DNA of 64,000 nt, from NCBI GenBank assembly GCA_019456305.1, contig VRUD01000004.1, forward strand, positions 1 through 64,000. The letters run 5' to 3'. This document shows, piece after piece, positions 6,637 through 13,885 of this stretch. Under the pieces are notes generated by a model. That model had not been told where the DNA came from. It saw only the letters and a list, made by a program, of their open reading frames with translations, and searched no databases. Both the position numbers and the translations under genes were made by a program. Source of the DNA: Cytophagales bacterium. GTDB lineage: Bacteria > Bacteroidota > Bacteroidia > Cytophagales > VRUD01. The first letter of the stretch is position 1, and the number at the start of each line of letters is the position of its first letter.

Positions 6637-9054
6637 ATGCCAGATCCAAAACAATACATAATCCAACAAAACGAAGTTGATTTTAAAAGAATAATCTTTC
6701 TGATTGCAAGAAACTGGCTGCTGATCTCTATTATCACAGCCATTACTTTGTCAATTGGTTATTTTATGATAAGATATTCAACACCTATCTATACATCAAG
6801 TGGAACGCTGCTCATTAAAGACAAAATGAACACTAGTGTAGGTACGGATGCAATATTAGAAGAATTGGACTTGTTTAATATAAAACGAAATATTGAAACT
6901 GAAGTAGAGATACTTCTGTCACGCTCGCTGATCAAAAGAGCATTATCCGGTATTGATGTTAATGTTTCATACTTTCATGCCGCACGGCAAAAACTAAAAG
7001 ACCATGAATACTATAAAGATCCTCCTTTCATTGTTGAAACTAAGTATGCAGCCAAAGAACTTTATAACAAAGTTTTTAATGTAGAACTATTGGATAATAA
7101 CAAATTTGTATTAACAAATAATGGAAATAAAAGCACCCACCATTTTGGCGCTGCCATAAATGAGTGGGGGATTACAATTACTAAAAATTTAAAAAATCTT
7201 AACAACATGCCTGATGTAACCTATTCATTTATTGTACATGATACTCTTACTCTTATTAATAAATTTAAAGCAGGGCTGGAAATATTTCCTCCCGGTAAGA
7301 AAATTTCAGTAATAAAAGTATCCTTTAAAGACCGCATACCTGAAAGGGCAAAAGATTTTATTAATGCTGTATTAGACGCTTATATATCCCGGGAGAAGGA
7401 AGATAAAACACAGATATTAACAAATACTATTAAATTTATTGACTCACAACTGAAGGATATCCAAAATAATTTAATATTCGCAGAATTCAGCCTTGAGAAA
7501 TATAAAACAGATCACGGAATAGTTGATTTAGAAAAAGAAACAGAATTATCAATTACCAGATTATTTCAATATGACAAAGAAAAAGTAATATTAGAATTGG
7601 AGCTTCAATCCTTAGATTCTTTATATTCTTACATCATACAAAATAAAGACTTAAATTTAATTGCTCCGGCATTTATAGAAAAACAAGACCCTTTACTTTC
7701 CTTATTGATCAAAGATCTAATAGCAAACCAAACCAGAAAGCGATACTTATTAACAAATTCCTCAGAGTTAAATCCTGCTATAAAACAATTAATGCTTAAA
7801 ATTGAAGATATTAAAGCTTCTCTGGTCGAAAATATTAACAATGTAAGAAAAAGCGCCTTGGATAATTTAAACAACCTTAAATTAAAGATCAAAAAGTATG
7901 AAAAAAACCTTAATACCATCCCCGCAACAGAGCGTGAATATATAGGTATTCAAAGACATTTTGTAGTAAATGAAAACATCTACATGTACTTACTTAAAAA
8001 GCGGGCAGAGATATCAATTGCTAAAGCAGCCACTGTTGCTGATAACGCAGTACTTGATTATGCTATTACGCCTACTGCTCCGGTATCGCCAAGAAAAAAA
8101 CTTACATATATTGCCGCTTTACTCTCCGGAATATTATTATCCCTTGCATATATTTTCACGAAAGACTTTCTGGATGATTCCATTACCAGCAGAAGCCAGC
8201 TCGAAACTTTGAGTGATATACCCGTACTGGGCATTATTGGGCATAGTGCCGTTGGCAAAAAAAGAAATCTTGTCGTTATTGATAATCCCAAATCAGCGCT
8301 GGCTGAATCCTTCAGATCGGTCAGAACAAACCTTCAGTATATGGCCAGTGATGTTGATAAAAAAGTGATCTTAGTTACTTCAACAATAAGTTTGGAAGGG
8401 AAAACCTTCTGTGCTATAAATCTTGCTGCGATATTGGCATTTTCCGGGAAGAAAGTCATTTTAGTTGGTTTTGACCTGAGAAAACCCGAGATCCAAAAAG
8501 ATTTTGGCATGACCAATGATGACGGGATAAGCCAGATATTAATCGGTAAAGCTACTTTAGATGAAACGATAAAAAGCTCTAAAGTAGAAAATCTGGATAT
8601 ATTGACCGCAGGGCCGAAACCTCCTAATCCTTCTGAACTCATTATGCACCCCAAAACCAAAGAGATTATTGAAAAGCTGAAGAAAAAATATGACTACATT
8701 ATCATAGATACGCCCCCGATAGGGATCGTTACAGATGCACTTATATTGATGGGCTATGCAGATATTAACCTGTATCTTGTCAGACAAACATACTCCAAAA
8801 AACAGCATATTGAGACTGCAAACCAGTTGCTAAAAGACGGAACAGCTAAGAACCTGACGCTGTTATTAAATGATACAAAAAGAGACCGAATTTATGGGTA
8901 CGGTTATGGATACGGCTATGGTTATGGATACGGGTATGGATATGGCTACGGATATTACGAAGAAGACAAAAAACAGAATGGTATGTTAAGAAAGATCAAC
9001 GGGCTGTTTAATTCAAATGGCCTGGTAAGAAAAGTCGCAGGGCTGTTTAAATAA
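6637..9054 (+). CDS. polysaccharide co-polymerase / BY-kinase (Wzz-Wzc type)
   Basis: 805 aa. Inner-membrane tyrosine autokinase that controls chain length and export of surface polysaccharide. N-terminal Wzz domain with TM segment near residues 28-48 (NWLLISIITAITLSIGYFM), long periplasmic coiled region, second TM near 485-505 (LTYIAALLSGILLSLAYI). Cytoplasmic kinase: Walker A LEGKTFCAINLA (about 583), Walker A' ILVGFDLRKPE (about 608; Gly replaces the first Asp, a variant I recall in Bacteroidota), Walker B YIIIDTPPIG (about 687). The tail (about 752-775) is an uninterrupted Gly-Tyr alternation, supplying about a dozen tyrosines for autophosphorylation. Divergent from the sialic acid cluster; likely acts on the same surface glycan. 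Confidence 0.92.
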   Translation: MPDPKQYIIQQNEVDFKRIIFLIARNWLLISIITAITLSIGYFMIRYSTPIYTSSGTLLIKDKMNTSVGTDAILEELDLFNIKRNIETEVEILLSRSLIKRALSGIDVNVSYFHAARQKLKDHEYYKDPPFIVETKYAAKELYNKVFNVELLDNNKFVLTNNGNKSTHHFGAAINEWGITITKNLKNLNNMPDVTYSFIVHDTLTLINKFKAGLEIFPPGKKISVIKVSFKDRIPERAKDFINAVLDAYISREKEDKTQILTNTIKFIDSQLKDIQNNLIFAEFSLEKYKTDHGIVDLEKETELSITRLFQYDKEKVILELELQSLDSLYSYIIQNKDLNLIAPAFIEKQDPLLSLLIKDLIANQTRKRYLLTNSSELNPAIKQLMLKIEDIKASLVENINNVRKSALDNLNNLKLKIKKYEKNLNTIPATEREYIGIQRHFVVNENIYMYLLKKRAEISIAKAATVADNAVLDYAITPTAPVSPRKKLTYIAALLSGILLSLAYIFTKDFLDDSITSRSQLETLSDIPVLGIIGHSAVGKKRNLVVIDNPKSALAESFRSVRTNLQYMASDVDKKVILVTSTISLEGKTFCAINLAAILAFSGKKVILVGFDLRKPEIQKDFGMTNDDGISQILIGKATLDETIKSSKVENLDILTAGPKPPNPSELIMHPKTKEIIEKLKKKYDYIIIDTPPIGIVTDALILMGYADINLYLVRQTYSKKQHIETANQLLKDGTAKNLTLLLNDTKRDRIYGYGYGYGYGYGYGYGYGYGYYEEDKKQNGMLRKINGLFNSNGLVRKVAGLFK

Positions 9055-9056
9055 TG

Positions 9057-9098
9057 GAAAATGGGAGATGGGAGATGGAAAATGGGAGATGGAAAATG
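9057..9098. repeat. heptamer tandem array (GRARATG x6)
   Basis: Six uninterrupted 7-nt units of GAAAATG or GGAGATG directly after the kinase stop codon. Same period as the arrays at 12421, 30313, 48846 and 57748 but a different unit sequence. Confidence 0.8.
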
Positions 9099-9141
9099 GA
9101 ATATCCGGGGTAGTAATTTGTATCAATAATTTCTTATAATA

Positions 9142-9237
9142 ATGGATGACAAAACCATAGAATTACTGGAAAGAACATCTAAATTTGGAGTTGAGATATT
9201 AAAATTTATTAAATATCTAAGAAGATGGAAAATGTAA
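9142..9237 (+). pseudogene. 5' remnant of a four-helix-bundle (23S rRNA IVS-type) protein
   Basis: 31-codon reading frame starting MDDKTIELLERTSKFGVEIL, then KFIKYLRRWKM and stop. The start resembles the N-terminus of the four-helix-bundle/S23 proteins abundant in Bacteroidota, which normally run to about 120 aa. The frame ends in GGAAAATG repeat sequence, so the rest has been lost. A second remnant of the same kind is at 12513. Confidence 0.5.
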
Positions 9238-9279
9238 GATGAGTGAAGTATATTCCCATTTACCATTTACCATTTTCCA

Positions 9280-9654
9280 TCAAAACGCGTCTTCAATATG
9301 CAAGATATCAAAAACGCCCTTTTCTAAAGTAACTGAAATGATATCAAAACGTATCTGCCCGCCACTCCCCGGCTCATGCCTCCTACCCCATGGCGATTCT
9401 TCCATGAAATTTTCAGCAGCTTCTTGTATCAGTTCAACCTTTTTTTCATTCACTGCCTCTTCAGGGTAACCAAAATCAATCCTTTTCCTTGCTTTCACTT
9501 CCACAAATATCAGCAGGCCTTCCTTTTGAGCAATAATATCAATCTCAGCCCTTTTATACCGGTAGTTCCGTTTAAGAATTTCATAACCATTTTTTTGAAG
9601 AAATTGGACGGCAAGATCTTCCCCTTTTTTCCCGAACTCTATGTGACCAGTCAT
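9280..9654 (-). CDS. YraN / UPF0102 family nuclease-like protein
   Basis: 124 aa, the usual length. GKKGEDLAVQFLQKNGYEIL at the N-terminus, then the PD-(D/E)XK-like core RAEIDIIAQKEGLLIFVEVKAR with the conserved E-x-D and E-V-K residues. Family members are predicted Holliday-junction-resolvase-like endonucleases; the function is not established. The DNA shows no insertion here. It is convergent with the kinase gene. Confidence 0.88.
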   Translation of the reverse strand: MTGHIEFGKKGEDLAVQFLQKNGYEILKRNYRYKRAEIDIIAQKEGLLIFVEVKARKRIDFGYPEEAVNEKKVELIQEAAENFMEESPWGRRHEPGSGGQIRFDIISVTLEKGVFDILHIEDAF

Positions 9655-9660
9655 GATACT

Positions 9661-9826
9661 AATATACGAATAAAAAAATGCTAATATACGAATGAATACT
9701 AATCCCGCCTTTGGCGGGACTAATAATGAAATCTATATTAAGAAGCAGAGTAAAAATATTCGTATAATTAGTATAAAGTAGTATATTAGCATTATAATTA
9801 GCATATTTGCATCGGGGATTCGTATT
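9661..9826. repeat. intergenic repeat block with a 17-nt hairpin
   Basis: Low-complexity copies of AATATACGAAT, AGTATATTAGCATTATA and related words; the second also occurs at 32281-32335. At 9703-9719 is a perfect hairpin, TCCCGCC-TTT-GGCGGGA (7-bp stem, 3-nt loop), a member of the hairpin family found inside genes elsewhere in the window. The PGI/PMI gene starts directly after the block. Confidence 0.75.
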
Positions 9827-10825
9827 ATGAAAAAATTAATATCTGGATTTAGCAAACAGCTCAAAGAAGCAATAGAAATTGGTAAGCAATTAAAACTAAC
9901 AAAACCTGGCGCTGAGATCAGAAACATCGTTGTTGCAGGCATGGGTGGTTCGGGCATTGGCGCCAATTTAGTGGAATCCTTTACCGCTGATAAATTAAAG
10001 GTTCCTTTTGTTATTACAAAAAATTATGAAATCCCCGGGTTTGTGGGCAAAAATACGCTGTTTGTAGCTTCCTCCTATTCGGGCAATACCGAAGAAACCT
10101 TATCCTGCATTAAACAAGTCCTGAATAAAAAAGCAAAAATAGTTTGTATCACATCCGGTGGAAAACTTCTGGAAATGGCAAATGAAAAAGATCTTGATCA
10201 TGCCAAAATTCCTTCGGGCATTGATTGCCCGAGAGCCTGCCTTGGCTACTCGTTTGTTCAATTGCTCTTTATTTTAAATGGCTATGGATTAATGAGCAAC
10301 AAATTTATTGATGATCTTTTAGCAAGTATAAAATTAATAGATCAACTAAGTGATAATATTCACAAACAGGCAAAGGAAATTGCCCAACGATTACATCATA
10401 AGCTGCCAATCATATATGTTGACAATAGATCAGGCGCTGTGGCTACCCGTTTTCAGCAGCAAATAAATGAAAATGCCAAGCAGATATGCCATGTGAATCT
10501 ATTCCCTGAAATGAACCACAATGAGCTTGTAGGCTGGGAGTTCCCGGAAAATATTTTTTCACAAACAGCTGTAATAATAATTCGTACCGGTTATGACCAT
10601 CCGCGAAATTCTGTCAGAATGAATATATGTAAGTCGATTTTTGAAAGAAAATGTGGTTCGGTATTAGAAATAAAAGCGACTGGCAATTCGCTGATAGAAC
10701 AATCTATCTACCTGATACATTTATTGGATTGGGTGTCTGTCTATCTTGCAGAATTGAACGAAATTGACCCGTTTCCTGTTGATATAATAAATTATTTGAA
10801 AGGAGAATTATCTAAACTAAAATAA
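9827..10825 (+). CDS. bifunctional phosphoglucose/phosphomannose isomerase
   Basis: 332 aa. SIS-fold isomerase interconverting fructose-6-P with glucose-6-P and mannose-6-P. Domain 1 has VVAGMGGSGIGANL and FVASSYSGNTEETL (sugar-phosphate binding), followed by PSGIDCPRACLGYSF. The C-terminal domain has YVDNRSGAVATRFQQQINENAK and FPEMNHNELVGWE, which carry the catalytic Glu and His of the PGI/PMI family. It would feed mannose/glucose nucleotide sugars for the polysaccharide genes. The ATG follows directly after a repeat block; no clear Shine-Dalgarno sequence, as is usual in Bacteroidota. Confidence 0.9.
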   Translation: MKKLISGFSKQLKEAIEIGKQLKLTKPGAEIRNIVVAGMGGSGIGANLVESFTADKLKVPFVITKNYEIPGFVGKNTLFVASSYSGNTEETLSCIKQVLNKKAKIVCITSGGKLLEMANEKDLDHAKIPSGIDCPRACLGYSFVQLLFILNGYGLMSNKFIDDLLASIKLIDQLSDNIHKQAKEIAQRLHHKLPIIYVDNRSGAVATRFQQQINENAKQICHVNLFPEMNHNELVGWEFPENIFSQTAVIIIRTGYDHPRNSVRMNICKSIFERKCGSVLEIKATGNSLIEQSIYLIHLLDWVSVYLAELNEIDPFPVDIINYLKGELSKLK

Positions 10826-10838
10826 AATAAATTTTTAT

Positions 10839-10846
10839 TACCTTTG
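10839..10846 (+). promoter_or_regulatory. possible -7 element giving a nearly leaderless hicB mRNA
   Basis: TACCTTTG, matching TAnnTTTG, ends 4 nt before ATG 10851. Transcription from it would start at or next to the start codon. No TTG at 19-21 nt upstream was found, so the call is weak. Confidence 0.35.
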
Positions 10847-10850
10847 AAAT

Positions 10851-11051
10851 ATGAAATATAAAGTAAATCTAAAGAAATCAGAAGAAGGTTATGCTGTATG
10901 GGTTCCAGGTTTACCTGGTTGTTGCTCACAAGGGCAAACAGAAAATGAAGCCCTGGAGAATATTAAAGATGCTATACAGGCATGGTTAATGACAGTAGAA
11001 GAACTGAATAAAGAAGAAGAATCTCGTTATGTAGAAGTAAATCATGCCTAA
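10851..11051 (+). CDS. hicB: HicB-family antitoxin
   Basis: 66 aa. Partial RNase-H-like HicB fold: KVNLKKSEEGYAVWVPGLPGCCSQGQTENEALENIKDAIQAWL, the typical GLPGC-S-GxTxEEAL pattern. No C-terminal HTH or ribbon-helix-helix domain, so it is the short class. It neutralises HicA and usually represses the operon. It overlaps the downstream hicA by 8 nt; antitoxin-first order. Confidence 0.9.
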   Translation: MKYKVNLKKSEEGYAVWVPGLPGCCSQGQTENEALENIKDAIQAWLMTVEELNKEEESRYVEVNHA

Positions 11052-11256
11052 GATACCAGGTATAAACCACAAGAGAGCTATACACGCTTTTGAAAAAGCA
11101 GGTTTTTGGATTGCAAGACAGGGAAAACATATAACGATGACCAATGGAAAACAAACTGTTACCATTCCCAGAGCAAATCCAATTAATGCTTTTACAATGG
11201 CCGATATTGTAAAAGGGTCAGGTCTAACTATTGAGGAATTTAAGAAACTTTTATGA
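11044..11256 (+). CDS. hicA: HicA-family mRNA interferase toxin
   Basis: 70 aa dsRBD-like HicA: KIPGINHKRAIHAFEKAGFW, IARQGKHITMTNG (catalytic His in the GKH position, usually GSH) and TIPRANPINAFTMADIVKGS. It cleaves mRNA when free of HicB. Coupled to hicB by an 8-nt overlap. It looks intact. A second, differently ordered HicA/HicB pair is at 20608-21011. Confidence 0.9.
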   Translation: MPKIPGINHKRAIHAFEKAGFWIARQGKHITMTNGKQTVTIPRANPINAFTMADIVKGSGLTIEEFKKLL

Positions 11257-11292
11257 GGTAAACTGTATGAATATAACTCATTCATTAAAAAA

Positions 11293-12012
11293 GTGTCAAA
11301 AAACAAAAAAGTCCATTTCAAACATCTCGGACTGATTGATTATAAAAAGGCCTGGGATCACCAGGAGCAATTATTCTCGAAAATTATTGACATTAAGCTT
11401 AAAAACAGAAAATTAGATCACCAGGATCATATTCCTACCCCAAATTACCTGCTCTTTTGTGAACATCCCCACGTGTATACCTTAGGCAAAAGTGGCTCCA
11501 AAGACAATTTATTAGTGAATGAAAAAGGGCTTAAAGAGAAAGATGCGGCATTTTATGCTATAAACCGGGGTGGCGATATTACCTATCACGGACCCGGACA
11601 AATCGTTGGCTATCCTATTTTTGATCTTGATAATTTTTTTACGGATATTCATAAGTATCTTAGACATTTGGAAGAAGCTGTAATTCGAACTTTAACAGAT
11701 TACAATATCAATGCCAGGCGTATTGAAGGTTTAACAGGCGTATGGGTTGATAATAAACAAGATAATAGCTCCCAAAAAATTTGTGCAATAGGGGTAAGAA
11801 CAAGCAGGTGGGTTACCATGCATGGCTTTGCTTTTAATATCAATACCGACCTTTCTTATTTCAATAATATTATCCCCTGTGGCATTTCGGGCAGATCGGT
11901 AACTTCTTTGGCTTTGGAACTTAATAGGGTGATTGATATTAAGGAAGTTGAAATAAAGCTCATGGATCACTTCCGTGAACTTTTTGGGTTGACAATCGTT
12001 AATACTAATTAA
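11293..12012 (+). CDS. lipB: octanoyl-[ACP]:protein octanoyltransferase
   Basis: 239 aa. First step of lipoate synthesis: moves octanoyl from ACP to lipoyl domains. Visible: CEHPHVYTLGKSG, INRGGDITYHGPGQIVGYPI (the signature), KICAIGVRTSRWVTMHGFAFNI with the catalytic Lys, and IIPCGISGRSVTS with the acyl-accepting Cys. The start is GTG at 11293 (MSKNKKVHFKHLG); no in-frame ATG lies near. The next gene follows after 4 nt and is likely co-transcribed. Confidence 0.93.
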   Translation: MSKNKKVHFKHLGLIDYKKAWDHQEQLFSKIIDIKLKNRKLDHQDHIPTPNYLLFCEHPHVYTLGKSGSKDNLLVNEKGLKEKDAAFYAINRGGDITYHGPGQIVGYPIFDLDNFFTDIHKYLRHLEEAVIRTLTDYNINARRIEGLTGVWVDNKQDNSSQKICAIGVRTSRWVTMHGFAFNINTDLSYFNNIIPCGISGRSVTSLALELNRVIDIKEVEIKLMDHFRELFGLTIVNTN

Positions 12013-12016
12013 TAAA

Positions 12017-12421
12017 ATGAAAAAAGATATCTCCTTTCCACCGGTAGAAGATGTTGCGGTAGCTATAGCCCGCAAAAAGAGCAGTGTAAACAATTATGAT
12101 TGGTATGTTTTTTTGATAAATAATAATGACATAGCATTAAAAAACGTATTGGTCAGCTCCAAGGGCTATGGATACCAGGATGGTAAAGAACGTAAAACCT
12201 CTGTACTAAGGCATCTCATAAACAAATTAGAACCTCAATGCCATACTATCATAGAACCCATTGATCCCGCCATTTTCCATCTCTGTAATGAATTTTGGGT
12301 AAGCTATTACATCAAAAAGCAGATATATGATAAAAAATTTATATTTGTGCCGGAAAGTATCATTGAGAAAAATTTAATGAATATACCACAACTTAATTTG
12401 GAAGGAATCTTGCATGAATAA
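12017..12421 (+). CDS. conserved Bacteroidota protein of unknown function
   Basis: 134 aa. FPPVEDVAVAIARKK, YVFLINNNDIALKNVLVSSKGYG and SVLRHLINKLEP, then NEFWVSYYIKKQIYDKKFIF and ESIIEKNLMNIPQL. I recall close relatives across Bacteroidota that databases sometimes label phenylalanyl-tRNA synthetase alpha subunit, apparently wrongly; nothing here resembles that enzyme. No signal peptide or TM. It is 4 nt downstream of lipB. Its TAA stop shares its last base with the first unit of a heptamer array. Confidence 0.75.
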   Translation: MKKDISFPPVEDVAVAIARKKSSVNNYDWYVFLINNNDIALKNVLVSSKGYGYQDGKERKTSVLRHLINKLEPQCHTIIEPIDPAIFHLCNEFWVSYYIKKQIYDKKFIFVPESIIEKNLMNIPQLNLEGILHE

Positions 12422-12502
12422 GCGCATAGCGCTTAGAGCATGGCGCATAGCGCATGGCGTAAGACTACGGGTTGCTTTTACGCTATGCGCTTTGCTCTAT
12501 GC
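12421..12502. repeat. composite repeat: heptamer arrays in inverted orientation around a 23-nt core
   Basis: Six heptamers from 12421 (AGCGCAT, AGCGCTT, AGAGCAT, GGCGCAT, AGCGCAT, GGCGTAA), a core reading GTAAGACTACGGG then TTGCTTTTAC, then inverse heptamers (GCTATGC, GCTTTGC, TCTATGC). An inverted copy with the same core lies at 31829-31906. Confidence 0.85.
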
Positions 12503-12512
12503 GATTTTAATT

Positions 12513-12590
12513 ATGACTAAATTTAGATTTCAAGATTTGGGAATATAGCAATTATCAAGAAAAATAACTAATTTTAAAAAAACTCTTTGA
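12513..12590 (+). pseudogene. remnant of a four-helix-bundle (23S IVS-type) protein
   Basis: MTKFRFQDLGI, stop, then QLSRKITNFKKTL and stop in the same frame. FRFQDLxIWxLSxxI is the typical N-terminal motif of these proteins. The stop (TAG) stands where Trp (TGG) is expected, consistent with a nonsense mutation, and the rest is missing. It lies between two heptamer-array segments. Confidence 0.55.
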
Positions 12591-12680
12591 GCAAAGCGCA
12601 GTGCACTTTACCCCGCCAACTGGCGGGGCCATGCGACCATACGGTCGGGCGTATGCCCGCTATGCTCTATGCGCATTACC
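12591..12680. repeat. heptamer fragments with an 18-nt hairpin
   Basis: Holds CCCCGCCA-AC-TGGCGGGG at 12611-12628 (8-bp stem, 2-nt loop) with heptamer words on both sides (AGCAAAG, GCTATGC, TCTATGC). The same hairpin recurs inside the GT2 gene (55446) and, as the reverse complement, inside the proline dehydrogenase gene (52705). Confidence 0.8.
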
Positions 12681-13403
12681 ATGTTTGATACTAATTATCT
12701 AAAAAACATCCTCTTCCTTGACATTGAAACAGTTAGCTGCGAAGAATCTTATGACCAAATAGACGACAGGTTAAAAAGTTTATGGGATAAAAAGGCTCAA
12801 TATATCAACTTGCCGGAATTGAGTAATAAAGAGAAATTCTACGAAAAAGCCGGCATTTATGCAGAATTCGGGAAGATCATAACGATCGGAATAGGTTATT
12901 TTTCAAAAAATGAATCTGCTGAATTAACTTTCCGGGTAAAAGCAATTGCCTCGCATAACGAAAAAGATGTACTTGCAGATTTTAAGCATCTGCTTGAAAA
13001 TAAATTTGATGCCTCAAAACTTTTCCTTTGCGCGCATAACGGTAAAGAATTTGATTACCCCTATATATGCCGCAGGATGCTGGTTCATCAAATAGGCCTG
13101 CCAAAGGCGCTTGATATTTCTGATAAAAAACCCTGGGAAGTTCGCCATCTTGATACGATGCAAATGTGGAAATTTGGTGACTATAAACACTATACTTCTC
13201 TTGATCTGCTTGCTGCTCTTTTCGGTATTCCTACAAGCAAAGACGGGATAGACGGCAGCATGGTGAATCATGTTTATTACAAAGAAAAAGACCTGGATAA
13301 AATTGCTGAATACTGCAAAAGAGATGTGGTAGTAACGGCTCAGTTGTTTTTAAGGTTGAACAATCATCCTGTTATTGATGAGGCGAATATTCATTTGTTG
13401 TGA
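12681..13403 (+). CDS. PolB-like DEDD 3'-5' exonuclease
   Basis: 240 aa from ATG 12681 (MFDTNYLKNILFLDIET). An upstream in-frame ATG at 12669 lies inside a repeat and is less likely. RNase-H-fold exonuclease: LFLDIETV (Exo I, D-x-E), AHNGKEFDYPYICRR (Exo II, N-x3-FD), and Exo III AEYCKRDVVVTAQL (Y-x3-D, so DEDDy class). Soluble. Such proteins are widespread in Bacteroidota as predicted polysaccharide-unrelated DNA exonucleases; the biological role is not known. It is followed by a TA remnant. Confidence 0.8.
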   Translation: MFDTNYLKNILFLDIETVSCEESYDQIDDRLKSLWDKKAQYINLPELSNKEKFYEKAGIYAEFGKIITIGIGYFSKNESAELTFRVKAIASHNEKDVLADFKHLLENKFDASKLFLCAHNGKEFDYPYICRRMLVHQIGLPKALDISDKKPWEVRHLDTMQMWKFGDYKHYTSLDLLAALFGIPTSKDGIDGSMVNHVYYKEKDLDKIAEYCKRDVVVTAQLFLRLNNHPVIDEANIHLL

Positions 13404-13453
13404 ATGCAGAAGTGCTAAACTATTTTTTTTATCTTTACGTAGTAAATAAAATT

Positions 13454-13708
13454 ATGGAAACAATCAAAATAAAAGTAGATACCAAAGAGAACGCAAATTT
13501 TTTAATCAAACTCTTCACAGATCTAAATTTTATTAGATCCATTGAACAGAATGGGACTAGTGTAAAAGAATTTGATAATTACGTTACACCCGGTGAACCA
13601 ATGAGTATTGAAACTTTTAGGATGCGTATTAAAAAAGCCGAAAGAGATATTAAAAAAGGAAAGATGCATACATCCGGAGCGATACGCCAAATGATGGAAA
13701 AATGGTAA
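13454..13708 (+). CDS. antitoxin-like protein, orphaned
   Basis: 84 aa from ATG 13454 (METIKIKVDTKENANFLIKL); the frame is open further upstream but without a convincing start. The C-terminal half (ETFRMRIKKAERDIKKGKMHTSGAIRQMMEKW) resembles short antitoxins that precede ParE/RelE toxins in Bacteroidota. Its stop codon overlaps the start of a broken ParE-like gene, so the toxin partner appears lost. Confidence 0.6.
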   Translation: METIKIKVDTKENANFLIKLFTDLNFIRSIEQNGTSVKEFDNYVTPGEPMSIETFRMRIKKAERDIKKGKMHTSGAIRQMMEKW

Positions 13709-13868
13709 TAAAAGTTAGGTGGACAGAGAATGCTCTGGATTCGTTAGAAAAATTATTCAATTATATTGGTGAAGATTCCCCACTTAAAATGCAGTAGAAT
13801 TTACTTTAAAACTACTTGATTTTGTTGATACTTTTATGGAATTATCTGTTTTTTGCACCTCCTTATAA
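13702..13868 (+). pseudogene. ParE/RelE-family toxin, frameshifted and truncated
   Basis: ATG 13702 overlaps the antitoxin stop. Frame 1 reads MVIKVRWTENALDSLEKLFNYIGEDSPLKMQ then TAG at 13795, matching the first 30 residues of ParE toxins (KWTxxALxxLxxIxxYIxxDSP). Shifting to the -1 frame near 13788 continues as NAVEFTLKLLDFVDTF, the expected helix, before ending at 13868. The remaining C-terminal strands of a normal 95-100 aa toxin are absent. Confidence 0.7.
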
Positions 13869-13885
13869 AACATTATTATTAAAAA

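Noticed and set aside
8058-8808. Three minus-strand ORFs in the kinase region
   Set aside because: Shadows of the BY-kinase catalytic domain.
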